Below are positions 48,866 through 57,595 of a stretch of DNA of 64,000 nt, one piece after another. The notes under the pieces were generated by a model that had not been told where the DNA came from, ran no database searches, and saw only the letters and a program-made list of their open reading frames with translations. Numbering within the stretch: the stretch's first letter is position 1; each line of letters starts with the position of its first letter. This DNA comes from CAYFNK01 sp964474895 (GTDB lineage: Archaea > Nanobdellota > Nanobdellia > SCGC-AAA011-G17 > PNOQ01), in contig CAYYUK010000001.1 in the NCBI GenBank assembly GCA_964474895.1, forward strand, positions 62,001 through 126,000, in the 5' to 3' direction. The translations under genes were made by a program, and so were the position numbers.

Positions 48866-49459
48866 ATGGGTTTTTTATTTTTTGGAAAAAAGAGGAATGA
48901 TATTAACAAGAAGTTCTCCGATTTGCACACTAGCCTTACTGGTTCTTTTTCTAAAGTTAAAGAAGATATTACTTCTGCATATGAATTACTTGGAGATCTT
49001 AATAAACATAAAGAAATCCAAAAACAAACTCTTGACGGCATTGATTCTAGATTAAGTTATATTGAGGGTTTTATCGAGGAGTTTATTTCTGGACAGACAG
49101 CTGTCCAAACACGCTCTGTGTCTGAACAAACTCAAACAAACAGCCGTTCTAAACGGACGTCTGTCCATGTCCAAACAGAGATTTTAGCTGAATTGAGACG
49201 TTTGACACCCATGGAAAGGTCATTGGTTTGGGCATTATTAAACACCGATTTGAAACTCAGCTATACAGATTTGGCCAGGGTATTGGGCAAAGATGAATCA
49301 ACTGTGAGAGGACAAGTTAGTAATATAAGAAAAAAGACAGATGACCTGATAAGTGAGAGAAACGAAATTCATGGTCAAAAGAGATTTTACATAGATGAGA
49401 GAGTAAAAAACAAGGTTTTGAGAGAATATAAGGTAAAAAATAAGAGAAATAGTAATTAG
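48866..49459 (+). CDS. Coiled-coil plus HTH protein, paralogue group member A
   Basis: Residues 1-75 form a charged coiled coil. A Gln/Thr/Ser-rich linker (about 76-105) is built from repeated ACAG/CTGTCC-like DNA. A C-terminal sigma-4/LuxR-like HTH (LTPMERSLVWALLNTDLKLSYTDLARVLGKDESTVRGQVSNIRKK) follows. This resembles a DNA-binding regulator with an oligomerisation stalk. It faces away from a similar protein at 49.5-50.1 kb. A leaderless or near-leaderless promoter is likely. The family is common in DPANN genomes as far as I recall, but is unnamed. Confidence 0.65.
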   Translation: MGFLFFGKKRNDINKKFSDLHTSLTGSFSKVKEDITSAYELLGDLNKHKEIQKQTLDGIDSRLSYIEGFIEEFISGQTAVQTRSVSEQTQTNSRSKRTSVHVQTEILAELRRLTPMERSLVWALLNTDLKLSYTDLARVLGKDESTVRGQVSNIRKKTDDLISERNEIHGQKRFYIDERVKNKVLREYKVKNKRNSN

Positions 49460-49512
49460 TGAGTGTATTTTGTTTCTTTTTTAGTGTTTTTTACATGAAA
49501 AGTGAGTTTAAA

Positions 49513-50127
49513 TCATGAAAAAAGTTTTGTTTGAGAAGGATCTTTATGGTAATATAAGTTTGTGAGTCTTTCTTTTAAATTTAACTCCCTGAAGTTTTGG
49601 GGTATTGTGAGAATAACCATCCTATTATTGACCTTTTGCTTTTCTAGAGGGAGTTCCTTTCGTATAATTGAGCTTGTATAGCTTCTTATGCATCCAGTAG
49701 AAAGCTTAAGTTTCGACGACAATTCTTCATATGTTACTCCCCTTCCAAGATCTTCTTCTAATTGGTATATCGTCAGAAATACCATGAATTCTTGGTTGGT
49801 TATATCCCTAAATCTGTCTTCCATATTGCCCTTTATCTGTTTAATATCTATTGAATGGCTGTTGAATGAATGAATGTCTGTTGAATGAATGAATGAATGA
49901 ACCCCTTCATTTCCGGTGGAACTTTTTGGGTTTTTGTGAGAGATTATTGTGTTTGGAAGCCCAGAACCCCTAAATTTGGGGGTTTCAGCCTTTTTTTGCT
50001 CTAATAATTCATCTAATTTTCCCAATATCTCTTTAAATTTGGTTTCTATTTCGGATATTCGGCTATTTATGTGTTCTATGTCCCTTTTTACTTCTGAGAA
50101 AGCAGATTTTATCCTTTGATTTACCAT
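49513..50127 (-). CDS. Coiled-coil plus HTH protein, paralogue group member B
   Basis: Plan as in member A: a coiled coil (about residues 1-48), a low-complexity linker made largely of His, Ser, Asp and Ile (about 75-97) from a GAAT-type tandem repeat, and an HTH domain (FRDITNQEFMVFLTIYQLEEDLGRGVTYEELSSKLKLSTGCIRSYTSSIIRKELPL). The last residues are a charged tail ending QTKLFS. It is convergent with member A. Role unknown; transcription or chromosome organisation is plausible. Confidence 0.65.
   Translation of the reverse strand: MVNQRIKSAFSEVKRDIEHINSRISEIETKFKEILGKLDELLEQKKAETPKFRGSGLPNTIISHKNPKSSTGNEGVHSFIHSTDIHSFNSHSIDIKQIKGNMEDRFRDITNQEFMVFLTIYQLEEDLGRGVTYEELSSKLKLSTGCIRSYTSSIIRKELPLEKQKVNNRMVILTIPQNFRELNLKERLTNLYYHKDPSQTKLFS
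49861..49905. repeat. GAAT-type microsatellite in the linker of member B
   Basis: On the plus strand GAATGAATGAAT occurs with TGTCTGTT in between, producing the Ser/His/Asp/Ile linker on the other strand. The same GAATGAAT units recur at 50174-50213 in the promoter region of the same gene. Such repeats can change length by slippage. Confidence 0.6.
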
Positions 50128-50173
50128 TTTGGCACTTTAGGAACTGTTGGTAGATATATAACAATTATTGTGT

Positions 50174-50213
50174 GTGAATGAATGTTTAGTATGTGTTTAG
50201 TGAATGAATGGTG
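50174..50213. repeat. GAATGAAT repeats upstream of member B
   Basis: GAATGAATG is repeated at 50177 and 50202 with related GTTTAGT and GAGTGAAT units between and after. It lies between the wHTH gene's stop (50235) and the start of member B (50127), in the latter's promoter region. Confidence 0.5.
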
Positions 50214-50234
50214 AGTGAATAGTTGGGATATATT

Positions 50235-50510
50235 CTATGACTCTGAAAGATCTTTATATTGGTTGTATATCTTGTCATTTAGAACCCATTTCTTTCTGGC
50301 CAAATAGGTTTTACCTTCGGTGTTTTTGTTTATTTCCTTGGCAAAGCCTTCTTGCTTTAATTCATTTAGAAGTCTTAATGTGAACTCTTCATCCCTTATT
50401 GCCTCTTCTGCAATTTGTGAGGTATAATATGGAACTAGGTGGTTTTCATATAGAATTGATAGTATATGTTCTTTAATCTTTTGCAGTTTTTTATCGCTTA
50501 TTTGGGGCAT
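50235..50510 (-). CDS. Small winged-helix DNA-binding protein
   Basis: The 91-residue protein KKLQKIKEHILSILYENHLVPYYTSQIAEEAIRDEEFTLRLLNELKQEGFAKEI has an HTH with wing (NTEGKTYLARKKWVL). No ligand domain is present. It precedes the coiled-coil/HTH gene by about 100 bp on the same strand, forming a group of DNA-binding regulators in this region. No family name. Confidence 0.65.
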   Translation of the reverse strand: MPQISDKKLQKIKEHILSILYENHLVPYYTSQIAEEAIRDEEFTLRLLNELKQEGFAKEINKNTEGKTYLARKKWVLNDKIYNQYKDLSES

Positions 50511-50560
50511 ATTTCTTTCTTAATTGGGGATTATTTAAATTATTCGGTTAAAAGGATATG

Positions 50561-51103
50561 TTATTTATGTCCATATATTGTAAATCTTGTTGGCTCGCAC
50601 ATTATCATAATTAACGCATCTTCATTTCTCTCCTTTAGACCTTTTAGCATCTTTAGATCTTGTCTCGAAGCAATACATCTTTTGTAAGGGTGTGTGTGTA
50701 AAACTATTATTGTGCCTTCTGAGCAAGGCCTAAACGAAACATGACTATATGATTGTTCAATTATGTCTGGTTCGTAGATTTCAGATATGAAATAATCTTG
50801 GCTTTTTGTCCCTTTTAGACATACGCTTGTTTCCGCTTCTAAATTTTCTGAATATAGTTCTTTTAGTTGTGTGTAGGTGTCATCTTCAAATATGATTAAA
50901 AATTTGTCAAGAGTTATTACATTTTCGATTATTTCTACAGATTCATATTTGCTCTCTAAAATTGAGTAAATTGGAAAACTCACTAAAAAATAAGAGATTA
51001 TTAATGCTAGTAGTAATGTGCCCGTAATTGCTATTAGAATCTTTTTCCATAGTGGATTTTCAAGCAATTCGTTTATCTCTTGCCCTTCTTGCATATTAGA
51101 CAT
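50561..51103 (-). CDS. Membrane-anchored JAMM/MPN metalloprotease
   Basis: JAMM enzymes cleave isopeptide or C-terminal tags, including ubiquitin-like SAMP conjugates in archaea. The zinc motif HxHx7Sx2D is exact: HTHPYKRCIASRQD. A Glu-rich segment before it (LIIFEDD, SEIYEPD) should supply the catalytic Glu. One membrane helix (ILIAITGTLLLALIISYFLV) near the N-terminus anchors it. ATG 51103 is chosen, as upstream codons are in the overlapping frame of a zinc-finger gene. No ubiquitin-like protein is visible nearby. Confidence 0.8.
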   Translation of the reverse strand: MSNMQEGQEINELLENPLWKKILIAITGTLLLALIISYFLVSFPIYSILESKYESVEIIENVITLDKFLIIFEDDTYTQLKELYSENLEAETSVCLKGTKSQDYFISEIYEPDIIEQSYSHVSFRPCSEGTIIVLHTHPYKRCIASRQDLKMLKGLKERNEDALIMIMCEPTRFTIYGHK

Positions 51104-51213
51104 ATTTCTTTCTCCGAATCGTAGCAATTTTCGCAAACGCTCTCTCCACAAAACTTGCAGATCTTCTTTGAGATCTGTTGTTTGCATATCCCACAAGGCC
51201 TCATATGTTCCAT
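51073..51213 (-). CDS. Small Cys-rich zinc-finger protein
   Basis: In a frame overlapping the JAMM start by 31 bp, ATG 51213 (or 51204) encodes about 46 residues: MRPCGICKQQISKKICKFCG, then ESVCENCYDSEKEICLICKKGKR. Four CxxC-type pairs suggest two zinc sites of RING/LIM-like spacing. The tight overlap with the protease gene and the high Cys content make a real gene likely. A pairing of a zinc finger with a JAMM protease could reflect ubiquitin-like signalling; this is speculative. Confidence 0.6.
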   Translation of the reverse strand: MEHMRPCGICKQQISKKICKFCGESVCENCYDSEKEICLICKKGKR

Positions 51214-51375
51214 AGTTTTTGCACTCTTTTCGTTTTCTTAACAGTTGTGTAATAACTTAAAAGTTTAATTTTTTAGTTAATTTTTTAGTGGTGCCCTTTT
51301 TTAAAATATAGTTGTAAAAAAAGGTGATTAAGTCTGCGAATGTATATAAATGATTTTTTAGATTAGTAAATTATA

Positions 51376-51483
51376 ATGTACACCGAACTTAAGATTAAGA
51401 AAATAATGGAAGAAGAAGGTTGTACATGGGAAGAAGCTTCTGAAAAGAATAGTGAAGCTGTAGAGGTTACTGATTTCTTTTAA
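51376..51483 (+). CDS. 35-residue small acidic protein
   Basis: ATG 51376 lies about 28 bp after a TATA box (TATATAAATG, about 51342), the spacing of a leaderless mRNA. It encodes MYTELKIKKIMEEEGCTWEE and a short acidic end (EAVEVTDFF). It overlaps the convergent gene by 4 bp. The clear promoter supports expression. Function is unknown. Confidence 0.5.
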   Translation: MYTELKIKKIMEEEGCTWEEASEKNSEAVEVTDFF

Positions 51484-51896
51484 TTTTTTGATTCTTCTGG
51501 TTTCATATATGGAAGTCTTATCTGCGGTGGTAAATTTACTTCTTGAGATAAATTTAGTCCTTTTATATTACACTTACCTAAAATCGTATTGAATATTAGT
51601 GGTGCTATCTCTTTTGGGAGATTTTTTTCTTTTTTCCACGATTCTTGTATTTCTTTGATTTTCTTTGGATCTTCCATATAGAGCACGTGACCATTTAAAA
51701 CAATCTTTCCAATTTGAGGTTCATAATCCACTAAATACTCAAAATCAAATTTTAGAACCTCTTCTGACTTTCCAAGTGACAATTTATCTTGTTCTACATT
51801 TTTTATTGATAAATTATTCTTTATTTTCAAGTTTGCATTTACTTGATTAGTTTTTTCTGCATTTATTTTTTCAAGATTGAATCCAACAATAGGCAT
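51480..51896 (-). CDS. Conserved archaeal-type hypothetical protein
   Basis: The 138-residue soluble protein has mixed beta/alpha character: LSIKNVEQDKLSLGKSEEVLKFDFEYLVDYEPQIGKIVLNGHVLYMED, then ILGKCNIKGLNLSQEVNLPPQIRLPYM. The strand-rich middle and the final LPPQIRLP look like a small beta-sheet chaperone-type fold (SecB-like) but I cannot confirm this. A GGTGGTTA site precedes the ATG and a TATA box (AATTTATAAAAGG) lies after the argS stop. Confidence 0.6.
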   Translation of the reverse strand: MPIVGFNLEKINAEKTNQVNANLKIKNNLSIKNVEQDKLSLGKSEEVLKFDFEYLVDYEPQIGKIVLNGHVLYMEDPKKIKEIQESWKKEKNLPKEIAPLIFNTILGKCNIKGLNLSQEVNLPPQIRLPYMKPEESKN

Positions 51897-51941
51897 TTGT
51901 AACCACCAAGATTTAAACCTGCGTGCCTTTTATAAATTTTT

Positions 51942-53606
51942 CTACATATTCTCTGGAGATTGTATTCCCAGGAGAAATAGTCCGTTTTCAATAACTTGTT
52001 TAACTGATCTAACAAGGAGCAATTTTGTTTCTATTTCTTTCTCATTTCCGGTTAAAATTTTGTGTTTATTGTAATATTCATTGAATTTCTTTGATAATTC
52101 GATCAGATAATTCGCTAAGTGGTGTGGTTTGTATGTTTCTGCAACTTTTTGCACTATTTTTGGAAAATTATGTAACTTTTTTATTATTTCTGCTTCTTCC
52201 TTTTTGTTTAGTAGCCCTATTTTTGTATTTTTTTTGCTTTTTTTTGCTTTTTTTAAAATACTATTTGCCCTTACGCAAGTATATTGTATGTATGGTGCTG
52301 TTTCGCCTTCAAAGGACAACATGCGATCCCAATCAAAATTTATATTCTTTGTTCTATTATTGCAAAGGTCTCCAAATATTATTGCTCCAATTCCAACTTT
52401 TTTTGCTATATCTTCTTTATCTTTTAGATTTGGATTTTTCTTTTCTATAATATTTTTTGCAAGAGTTATAGATTTATTCAAAACGTCTTCCAAAAAGATT
52501 ACATTTCCTTTCCTTGTTGACATTTTTCCTTCTGGAAATCTAATTAATCCAAAATCTATGTGTTTTAGTTTTGATTTTGTTAATCTCGCCAATTCAGATG
52601 TTTTAAATAACTGTTCGAAATATAATTTATGTTCAGAACCAACTATGTATAATATTTCTTTTGGATTAAACTTTTTTGACCTGTATATGATAGTACTTAA
52701 ATCTCTTGTGTGATAAGTTGTTGATTTGTTTGATTTTCTTAAAATTATTGGGGGCATGTTGTATTTCTCTAAATTAACTATCAGTGCTTTTTCACTTATT
52801 TCTGTTTGTAATTTATTTTTTATTGTTTTAATAGTGTTTTCTGTGTTTCGCACATAAAAAGATTCTCCCGTATAGTAATCAAATTTTACGTTTAATAGGT
52901 CATATATTCTTTTGAATTCATTTAGACTTAACTCTTTAAAGAATTTCCATAATTCTATCGTTTTTTTGTCTCCTTCTTCTAGTTTCTTGAATTCTTCTCT
53001 TCCTTCATCCAATAATTTTTCATTAAATTCTTCTTCTTTATGAAATCTTACATAGAGATCCAGTAGGTGGTTTATTGGATCTTTCTTAAGTTCTGCTTGA
53101 ATTCCCCATTTTTTATATGCTACAATTAATTTTCCAAATTGGGTTCCCCAATCCCCCAAATGATTTACTGATATTGGATTATACCCTACAAATTTCAAAA
53201 CGTTATATATTGAATTTCCTATTACTGTTGAACGTAAATGCCCAATTCCAAATGGTTTCGCTATATTTGGATGGGAGTAATCCATTACAATGTTCTTCCC
53301 CTTTCCGATGTTTTGGCTCCCATATTTATTTTTCTCTTTTGAGATTTTCGTTAAAGTTTCCTTCGTTAATTTTTTTGGATCCAAAAAGAAATTTAGATAT
53401 TTGCCTTTTAATTCTATTTTTGATATAAATTTTAAATTAATTAGTTTTTTTTGTAACTTTTCTACTAGGTCATCAGAATTTTTTCCTAATTTGAAAAAGG
53501 GGAAGGCATAATCTCCAAAAGCATTGTTTGGGGGTATTTCTAGTTTTATTCCTTTCTTTTTAGTTTCTTTTATTATTTCTTCAGTCAATCTTTTTTGAAA
53601 ATCCAT
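51942..53606 (-). CDS. argS: Arginyl-tRNA synthetase
   Basis: The 554-residue class I synthetase has the ArgRS N-terminal add-on domain (residues 1-100), the HIGH-type motif HPNIAKPFGIGHLRST (about 112-127), the KMSTRKGN signature in RFPEGKMSTRKGN, and a C-terminal helical DALR domain ending NGLFLLGIQSPENM. It charges tRNA-Arg and needs the tRNA for activation. Confidence 0.96.
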   Translation of the reverse strand: MDFQKRLTEEIIKETKKKGIKLEIPPNNAFGDYAFPFFKLGKNSDDLVEKLQKKLINLKFISKIELKGKYLNFFLDPKKLTKETLTKISKEKNKYGSQNIGKGKNIVMDYSHPNIAKPFGIGHLRSTVIGNSIYNVLKFVGYNPISVNHLGDWGTQFGKLIVAYKKWGIQAELKKDPINHLLDLYVRFHKEEEFNEKLLDEGREEFKKLEEGDKKTIELWKFFKELSLNEFKRIYDLLNVKFDYYTGESFYVRNTENTIKTIKNKLQTEISEKALIVNLEKYNMPPIILRKSNKSTTYHTRDLSTIIYRSKKFNPKEILYIVGSEHKLYFEQLFKTSELARLTKSKLKHIDFGLIRFPEGKMSTRKGNVIFLEDVLNKSITLAKNIIEKKNPNLKDKEDIAKKVGIGAIIFGDLCNNRTKNINFDWDRMLSFEGETAPYIQYTCVRANSILKKAKKSKKNTKIGLLNKKEEAEIIKKLHNFPKIVQKVAETYKPHHLANYLIELSKKFNEYYNKHKILTGNEKEIETKLLLVRSVKQVIENGLFLLGIQSPENM

Positions 53607-53648
53607 GTAGAACTAATTGCAGATATCTCTTTTAAGGTTTGCTAAATC

Positions 53649-53912
53649 TCAAAGGATATCTTCTTCAGAGACAACAATATAATCACCAATAGCTATTACT
53701 GCACTGTGAGGGATTAAAAGGTTTCCTTGCTCATCTTTCTCGAGATCAACATTATCTGCAAGCGTTGTTGGATTTCTTAAAGTTAAATGTAATATTTCTC
53801 CAGTTCTAACTTCAAAGAGTATATTTCCAACTTCTCCAAATTTTTTACCAGCTTTACTTACTACTGTTTTTCCCAGAATTTGTTTTGAATATTTTCTATC
53901 TTCGTTTGCCAT
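53649..53912 (-). CDS. PRC-barrel domain protein
   Basis: The 87-residue protein is a single PRC barrel: KQILGKTVVSKAGKKFGEVGNILFEVRTGEILHLTL...IPHSAVIAIGDYIVVSEEDIL. PRC barrels occur in RimM, photosynthetic H subunits, and as small archaeal proteins linked to CdvA and cell division. ATG 53912 is chosen over TTG 53921. No partner is adjacent. Confidence 0.85.
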   Translation of the reverse strand: MANEDRKYSKQILGKTVVSKAGKKFGEVGNILFEVRTGEILHLTLRNPTTLADNVDLEKDEQGNLLIPHSAVIAIGDYIVVSEEDIL

Positions 53913-53965
53913 TGTATCCAAAGGGTAGGTTTATGGGATTTATAAACTTTCTTAAATTTAATTAA

Positions 53966-54250
53966 TTACTTTATTAAGTTCTTAAAAAAATCACCTATTT
54001 TTTCTACTGTTTCGTCCACAAAAGGATTTTCCGCTATGCTTTCAGATATTACTGCACCTGTTCTTATTACTGGATTGTCGGTTCTTAGTGTGTTATCTGC
54101 AGTTAGAGATCCTATAATAAATAAAAATACTGCTAATAATAGTACTATAACTATTATTGATTTTGCGATTCCTTTCATTAAGAAATGTTTGGAAAGTTCC
54201 ATTACAGTTATTACAATTATTAATATTATTAGTAATGTGAATATCTCCAT
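53966..54250 (-). CDS. Two-helix membrane protein
   Basis: The 94-residue product has two hydrophobic segments (about residues 3-20 and 27-48) and an acidic amphipathic C-terminus (SIAENPFVDETVEKIGDFFKNLI). It lies between the PRC-barrel gene and the origin-like region, pointing away from it. No known family. Confidence 0.6.
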   Translation of the reverse strand: MEIFTLLIILIIVITVMELSKHFLMKGIAKSIIVIVLLLAVFLFIIGSLTADNTLRTDNPVIRTGAVISESIAENPFVDETVEKIGDFFKNLIK

Positions 54251-54296
54251 ATCCTTGTATAGAGGTTTACACTATTTAAAATTATATGTTGGGTCC

Positions 54297-54590
54297 CCTA
54301 CCTTCTTTTCATGTGGAGTTGTATTAAATAACTTTTTTCTTGTGGAGATTTTTCTTTAGGTGTGTTTATTTTGATATTATTCGCTGTTTTTGTAATGGTT
54401 TTTTGCATTATTTATTGTTTTTATTTGTCGTTGCTGTTTTCTTGTTTTTAATATTTTGTTTATATGTTTTATTATTATATTATATGTTATATTATTATAT
54501 TATATATTGAAATTTATAATTACTACAAAGTTCCACTTGAAAAAGAGGTTAAAGTTTCAAATAAATGTTTTCCATTGGAAATATAGGTCT
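54297..54590. other. oriC: Candidate replication origin (oriC) with ORB-like repeats
   Basis: Four related boxes occur in inverted pairs. Plus-strand boxes: GTTCCACTTGAAAAAGAGG (from 54530) and TTTCCATTGGAAATATAGG (from 54568). Minus-strand boxes: ACTCCACATGAAAAGAAGG (RC of 54301-54319) and CTCCACAAGAAAAAAG (RC of about 54332-54348). They flank an A/T-only tract with an imperfect tandem repeat (54469-54507). cdc6 begins 43 bp to the right, and genes point away on both sides, as expected at an archaeal origin. Confidence 0.7.
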
Positions 54591-54632
54591 CTGTCTGATA
54601 ATTCTTATATATGGTTGAGATAGTTTTGGTTT

Positions 54633-55979
54633 ATGGTAATTAAAAAGAGTGAGAAGAAAAAGAATAAAATTAAATTGATCGAAGACAAATCATTGAAAGA
54701 TTATGTTAAAAATACATCTGAAGAAGGAATACACAAAATAGAAGAAGATTCAGGGGAAGACGATAAGAGTATTGCAACTGACGAAATAGATGGTTTCTTC
54801 GAGGATTTTTTAACCAAAGAATCAATATTTAAAGATAAACAAGTTTTGCAAGTTAGCTATACTCCAGATACAATACCACATAGGGAAAAGCAGATAAAAG
54901 AGATAGCATCAATTCTTGCACCCTCGCTGAGAAATGAAAAGCCTTCAAATATATTTTTATATGGTAAAACTGGTACTGGAAAGACTCTATCTGTATTGCA
55001 CGTTGTTAAGAAATTAAAGAATGTTGCGAAATTAAAGAAAGTTGAACTCAGTGTGTTTTATTTAAATTGTAAATTAAAGAGGGTTGCAGACACAGAGTAT
55101 AGGCTTGTTGCAGCATTAGCAAGAGAATTTGGTGAAGATGTTCCATTTACAGGGCTACCTACTGATGAAATTTATCGTGTTTTTGTTAAATCGATAGATT
55201 CCAAAAGGAGGAATTTGATAATTGTTTTGGATGAGATAGATCAGCTGGTTAAGAAAATTGGAGATGAAATTTTGTATACTTTAACAAGATTGAATTCAGA
55301 ATTAAAACAGACAAAGATAACAATAGTGGGAATTTCTAATGATCTGCAGTTTGCAAATTATTTGGACCCAAGAGTAAAATCTTCTCTAACTGAAGAAGAC
55401 ATAAATTTTCCCTCATATAATGCATTACAACTACAAGATATACTTTCCCAAAGGGCAAATGAAGCATTCAACGAAAATGTTGTTTGTGAAGGAGTTATTA
55501 GTAAATGTGCTGCTTATGCAGCAAGAGAACACGGTGATGCAAGAAGGGCACTGGATTTGCTAAGGGTTGCCGGAGAGCTTACAGAAAGAGAAAATAATGA
55601 AAAATTAAGTATAAAATTTATTGATTCTGCAGAGGAAAAAATAGAAAGGGATTTGATTTATGATGCAATTAAAACGTTGCCAAAACAATCTCAAGTGGCA
55701 TTACTTTCTATATTTGAATTGCATGTTAAGAGCACAGAGAAAGTTTTGACAGGGGAGGTTTATGAAAAATATAGGTCTCTTTGTTCTTCTTGTGGATTAA
55801 AAATGTTGACACAAAGAAGACTTTCAGATCTTATTTCAGAACTTGATTTGTTGGGGATAATTAATGCGAGAGTAATTAGTAAGGGCAGATATGGTCGTAC
55901 AAGAGAAATAAAGTTGGCAGTTCCTGTAACAAATGTCAATATACTATCAAAGGAGCTAAAAACGTGGTTGGGAATTTAA
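54633..55979 (+). CDS. cdc6: Orc1/Cdc6 origin-binding initiator
   Basis: This AAA+ protein binds ORB repeats and loads MCM. Walker A is GKTGTGKT (about residues 111-118), Walker B LIIVLDEIDQL near 197, sensor 1 VGISND, and the initiator-specific motif HGDARRALDLLRVAGE. A C-terminal winged helix (TGEVYEKYRSLC...RRLSDLISELDLLGIINARVISKGRYGRTREIKL) contacts DNA. The N-terminal 70 residues are acidic and longer than usual. It overlaps DP1 by 16 bp and lies beside the candidate origin. Confidence 0.97.
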   Translation: MVIKKSEKKKNKIKLIEDKSLKDYVKNTSEEGIHKIEEDSGEDDKSIATDEIDGFFEDFLTKESIFKDKQVLQVSYTPDTIPHREKQIKEIASILAPSLRNEKPSNIFLYGKTGTGKTLSVLHVVKKLKNVAKLKKVELSVFYLNCKLKRVADTEYRLVAALAREFGEDVPFTGLPTDEIYRVFVKSIDSKRRNLIIVLDEIDQLVKKIGDEILYTLTRLNSELKQTKITIVGISNDLQFANYLDPRVKSSLTEEDINFPSYNALQLQDILSQRANEAFNENVVCEGVISKCAAYAAREHGDARRALDLLRVAGELTERENNEKLSIKFIDSAEEKIERDLIYDAIKTLPKQSQVALLSIFELHVKSTEKVLTGEVYEKYRSLCSSCGLKMLTQRRLSDLISELDLLGIINARVISKGRYGRTREIKLAVPVTNVNILSKELKTWLGI

Positions 55980-57595
55980 CCAATAAAATATCTTTTTTCT
56001 TGAAAAGGGGATATTTGCTTAATCCAGATATATTAAAAGTTATAGACGAAAGTCTTTTTGAAAGACTTGGAGGACAATTTGAATCAGGAGATAAACCTGT
56101 TGTGTTGACCAAGGATATAAAAAAGATTTTAGAGAAGAAGGGATTTAAATTTAATGCAAATTGGAACGATTTCGAAAAGGCAAGGGTTGATTATGAAAAA
56201 GGGGAAGATAGTGAAGTTTATCTTACTTTTTTAGAAGTTTCAGATCATAACTTACCAAACGTGGTTGGGGAAGACAATATCCAAGAAAGAGAAGAAAATG
56301 TAGTTACAGAAGAAACTTCTGAAAATGGAGCATCAATGCCTATTGTTTTGAAAAATTATTGCGACAAGGGGGCAAAAGTAGATGTTTCCTCTTTTGTTGC
56401 TTATTATAAAATTCGTTACAATTATCTGAGAAAAGTATTACAAACGAGAAATGGATTATCAGGGGTGCTCTCTATAAACAGGTTAGGAAACAAAAGGAAA
56501 GGCGAGAAAATATCTACAATGGGTATTGTGTATTCTAAAGAAACTACAAAAAATGGTCATGTTGTTTTGGAATTAGAAGATGTAACTGGAATGGTGAAGG
56601 TTTTAATTATGAAAACAAAAGATGATTTGTATAATGATGGAATTGACGTTGTTTGTGATGAAGTAATTGGTATAACTGGTGTTGTTGGAGATAAAATTAT
56701 TTTTGCAGATAAAATATTTTTCCCAGAATTCCCAAAGAGTAATAATATTAAGAAGGGGGGGGTTGAAGAATATGCCGCATTTATATCTGATGTTCATGTC
56801 GGGTCTGATGTTTTTTTGGAAGACAATTTTTTGAAATTCATAAATTGGATGAATGGCAATTATGGAAATAAAGAACAGAGGGAAAAAGGATCTAAAGTGA
56901 AATATCTATTTGTTGTTGGCGATCTTGTAGATGGTGTTGGGGTGTATCCTGGGCAAGAATCAAATTTGAAAATAAATGACATAACAGCACAGTATAACCG
57001 ATTAGCAGAATTATTTTCAATGATAAGAAAAGACATACAGATTATTGCTTGCCCAGGAGACCACGATGCATTAAGATTAGCAGAACCACAGCCTTATTTG
57101 GATAAATCAATTGCGGAATCTGTGTGGAATTTGGGCAATGTTACCCTTGTTACAAATCCTTCCTTGGTTAATGTTGGAGCCACAAAAAACTTTGGGGGGT
57201 TTAATGTTTTGTTGTATCATGGACGTAGTTTTAGTTATTTTATAGATGTTTTGGATTCCGTTAGAGAGGCTGGGGGGTATGATGGAATAGATTATCTTTT
57301 GAAATTATTACTAAAAAAGAGACACTTGGCACCAAGCCATGAATCAACGTTGACAGTTATCGATAAGGAAGAAGATGCAATGTTAATAGAAGAGGTTCCT
57401 GATTTTTTTGCAGTTGGGCATATCCATAGGTGTAAAGTCGAACAACATGGCGTGACAACTTTAATCTCTGGTAGTTGTTGGCAACCCCTTACAGACTATC
57501 AAGAAAAGTTAGGGCATAATCCCGAACCTGCAAGAGTTCCAATAGTGAATTTGGAATCAAGGGAAGTTAGTGTTATGAAATTTATAGATGATTAA
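55964..57595 (+). CDS. polB_DP1: DNA polymerase D small subunit DP1
   Basis: DP1 is the 3'-5' exonuclease subunit of the archaeal replicative polymerase D. After a linker region comes an OB fold (about residues 165-265), then a calcineurin-like phosphodiesterase domain. Its metal ligands fall in FISDVHVGSDVF, VVGDLVDGVG, CPGDHDALRL, LYHGRSF and VGHIHR. All are intact, so exonuclease activity is likely. The start, GTG 55964, overlaps cdc6; the stop overlaps DP2. The 543-residue size is normal. Confidence 0.96.
   Translation: MVGNLTNKISFFLKRGYLLNPDILKVIDESLFERLGGQFESGDKPVVLTKDIKKILEKKGFKFNANWNDFEKARVDYEKGEDSEVYLTFLEVSDHNLPNVVGEDNIQEREENVVTEETSENGASMPIVLKNYCDKGAKVDVSSFVAYYKIRYNYLRKVLQTRNGLSGVLSINRLGNKRKGEKISTMGIVYSKETTKNGHVVLELEDVTGMVKVLIMKTKDDLYNDGIDVVCDEVIGITGVVGDKIIFADKIFFPEFPKSNNIKKGGVEEYAAFISDVHVGSDVFLEDNFLKFINWMNGNYGNKEQREKGSKVKYLFVVGDLVDGVGVYPGQESNLKINDITAQYNRLAELFSMIRKDIQIIACPGDHDALRLAEPQPYLDKSIAESVWNLGNVTLVTNPSLVNVGATKNFGGFNVLLYHGRSFSYFIDVLDSVREAGGYDGIDYLLKLLLKKRHLAPSHESTLTVIDKEEDAMLIEEVPDFFAVGHIHRCKVEQHGVTTLISGSCWQPLTDYQEKLGHNPEPARVPIVNLESREVSVMKFIDD

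Noticed and set aside
51897..51935. tRNA-like 3' half before the 138-residue gene
   Set aside because: The GGTTTAAATC string resembles a T-loop, but the flanking bases do not pair and no 5' half exists; it is promoter and ribosome-binding site.
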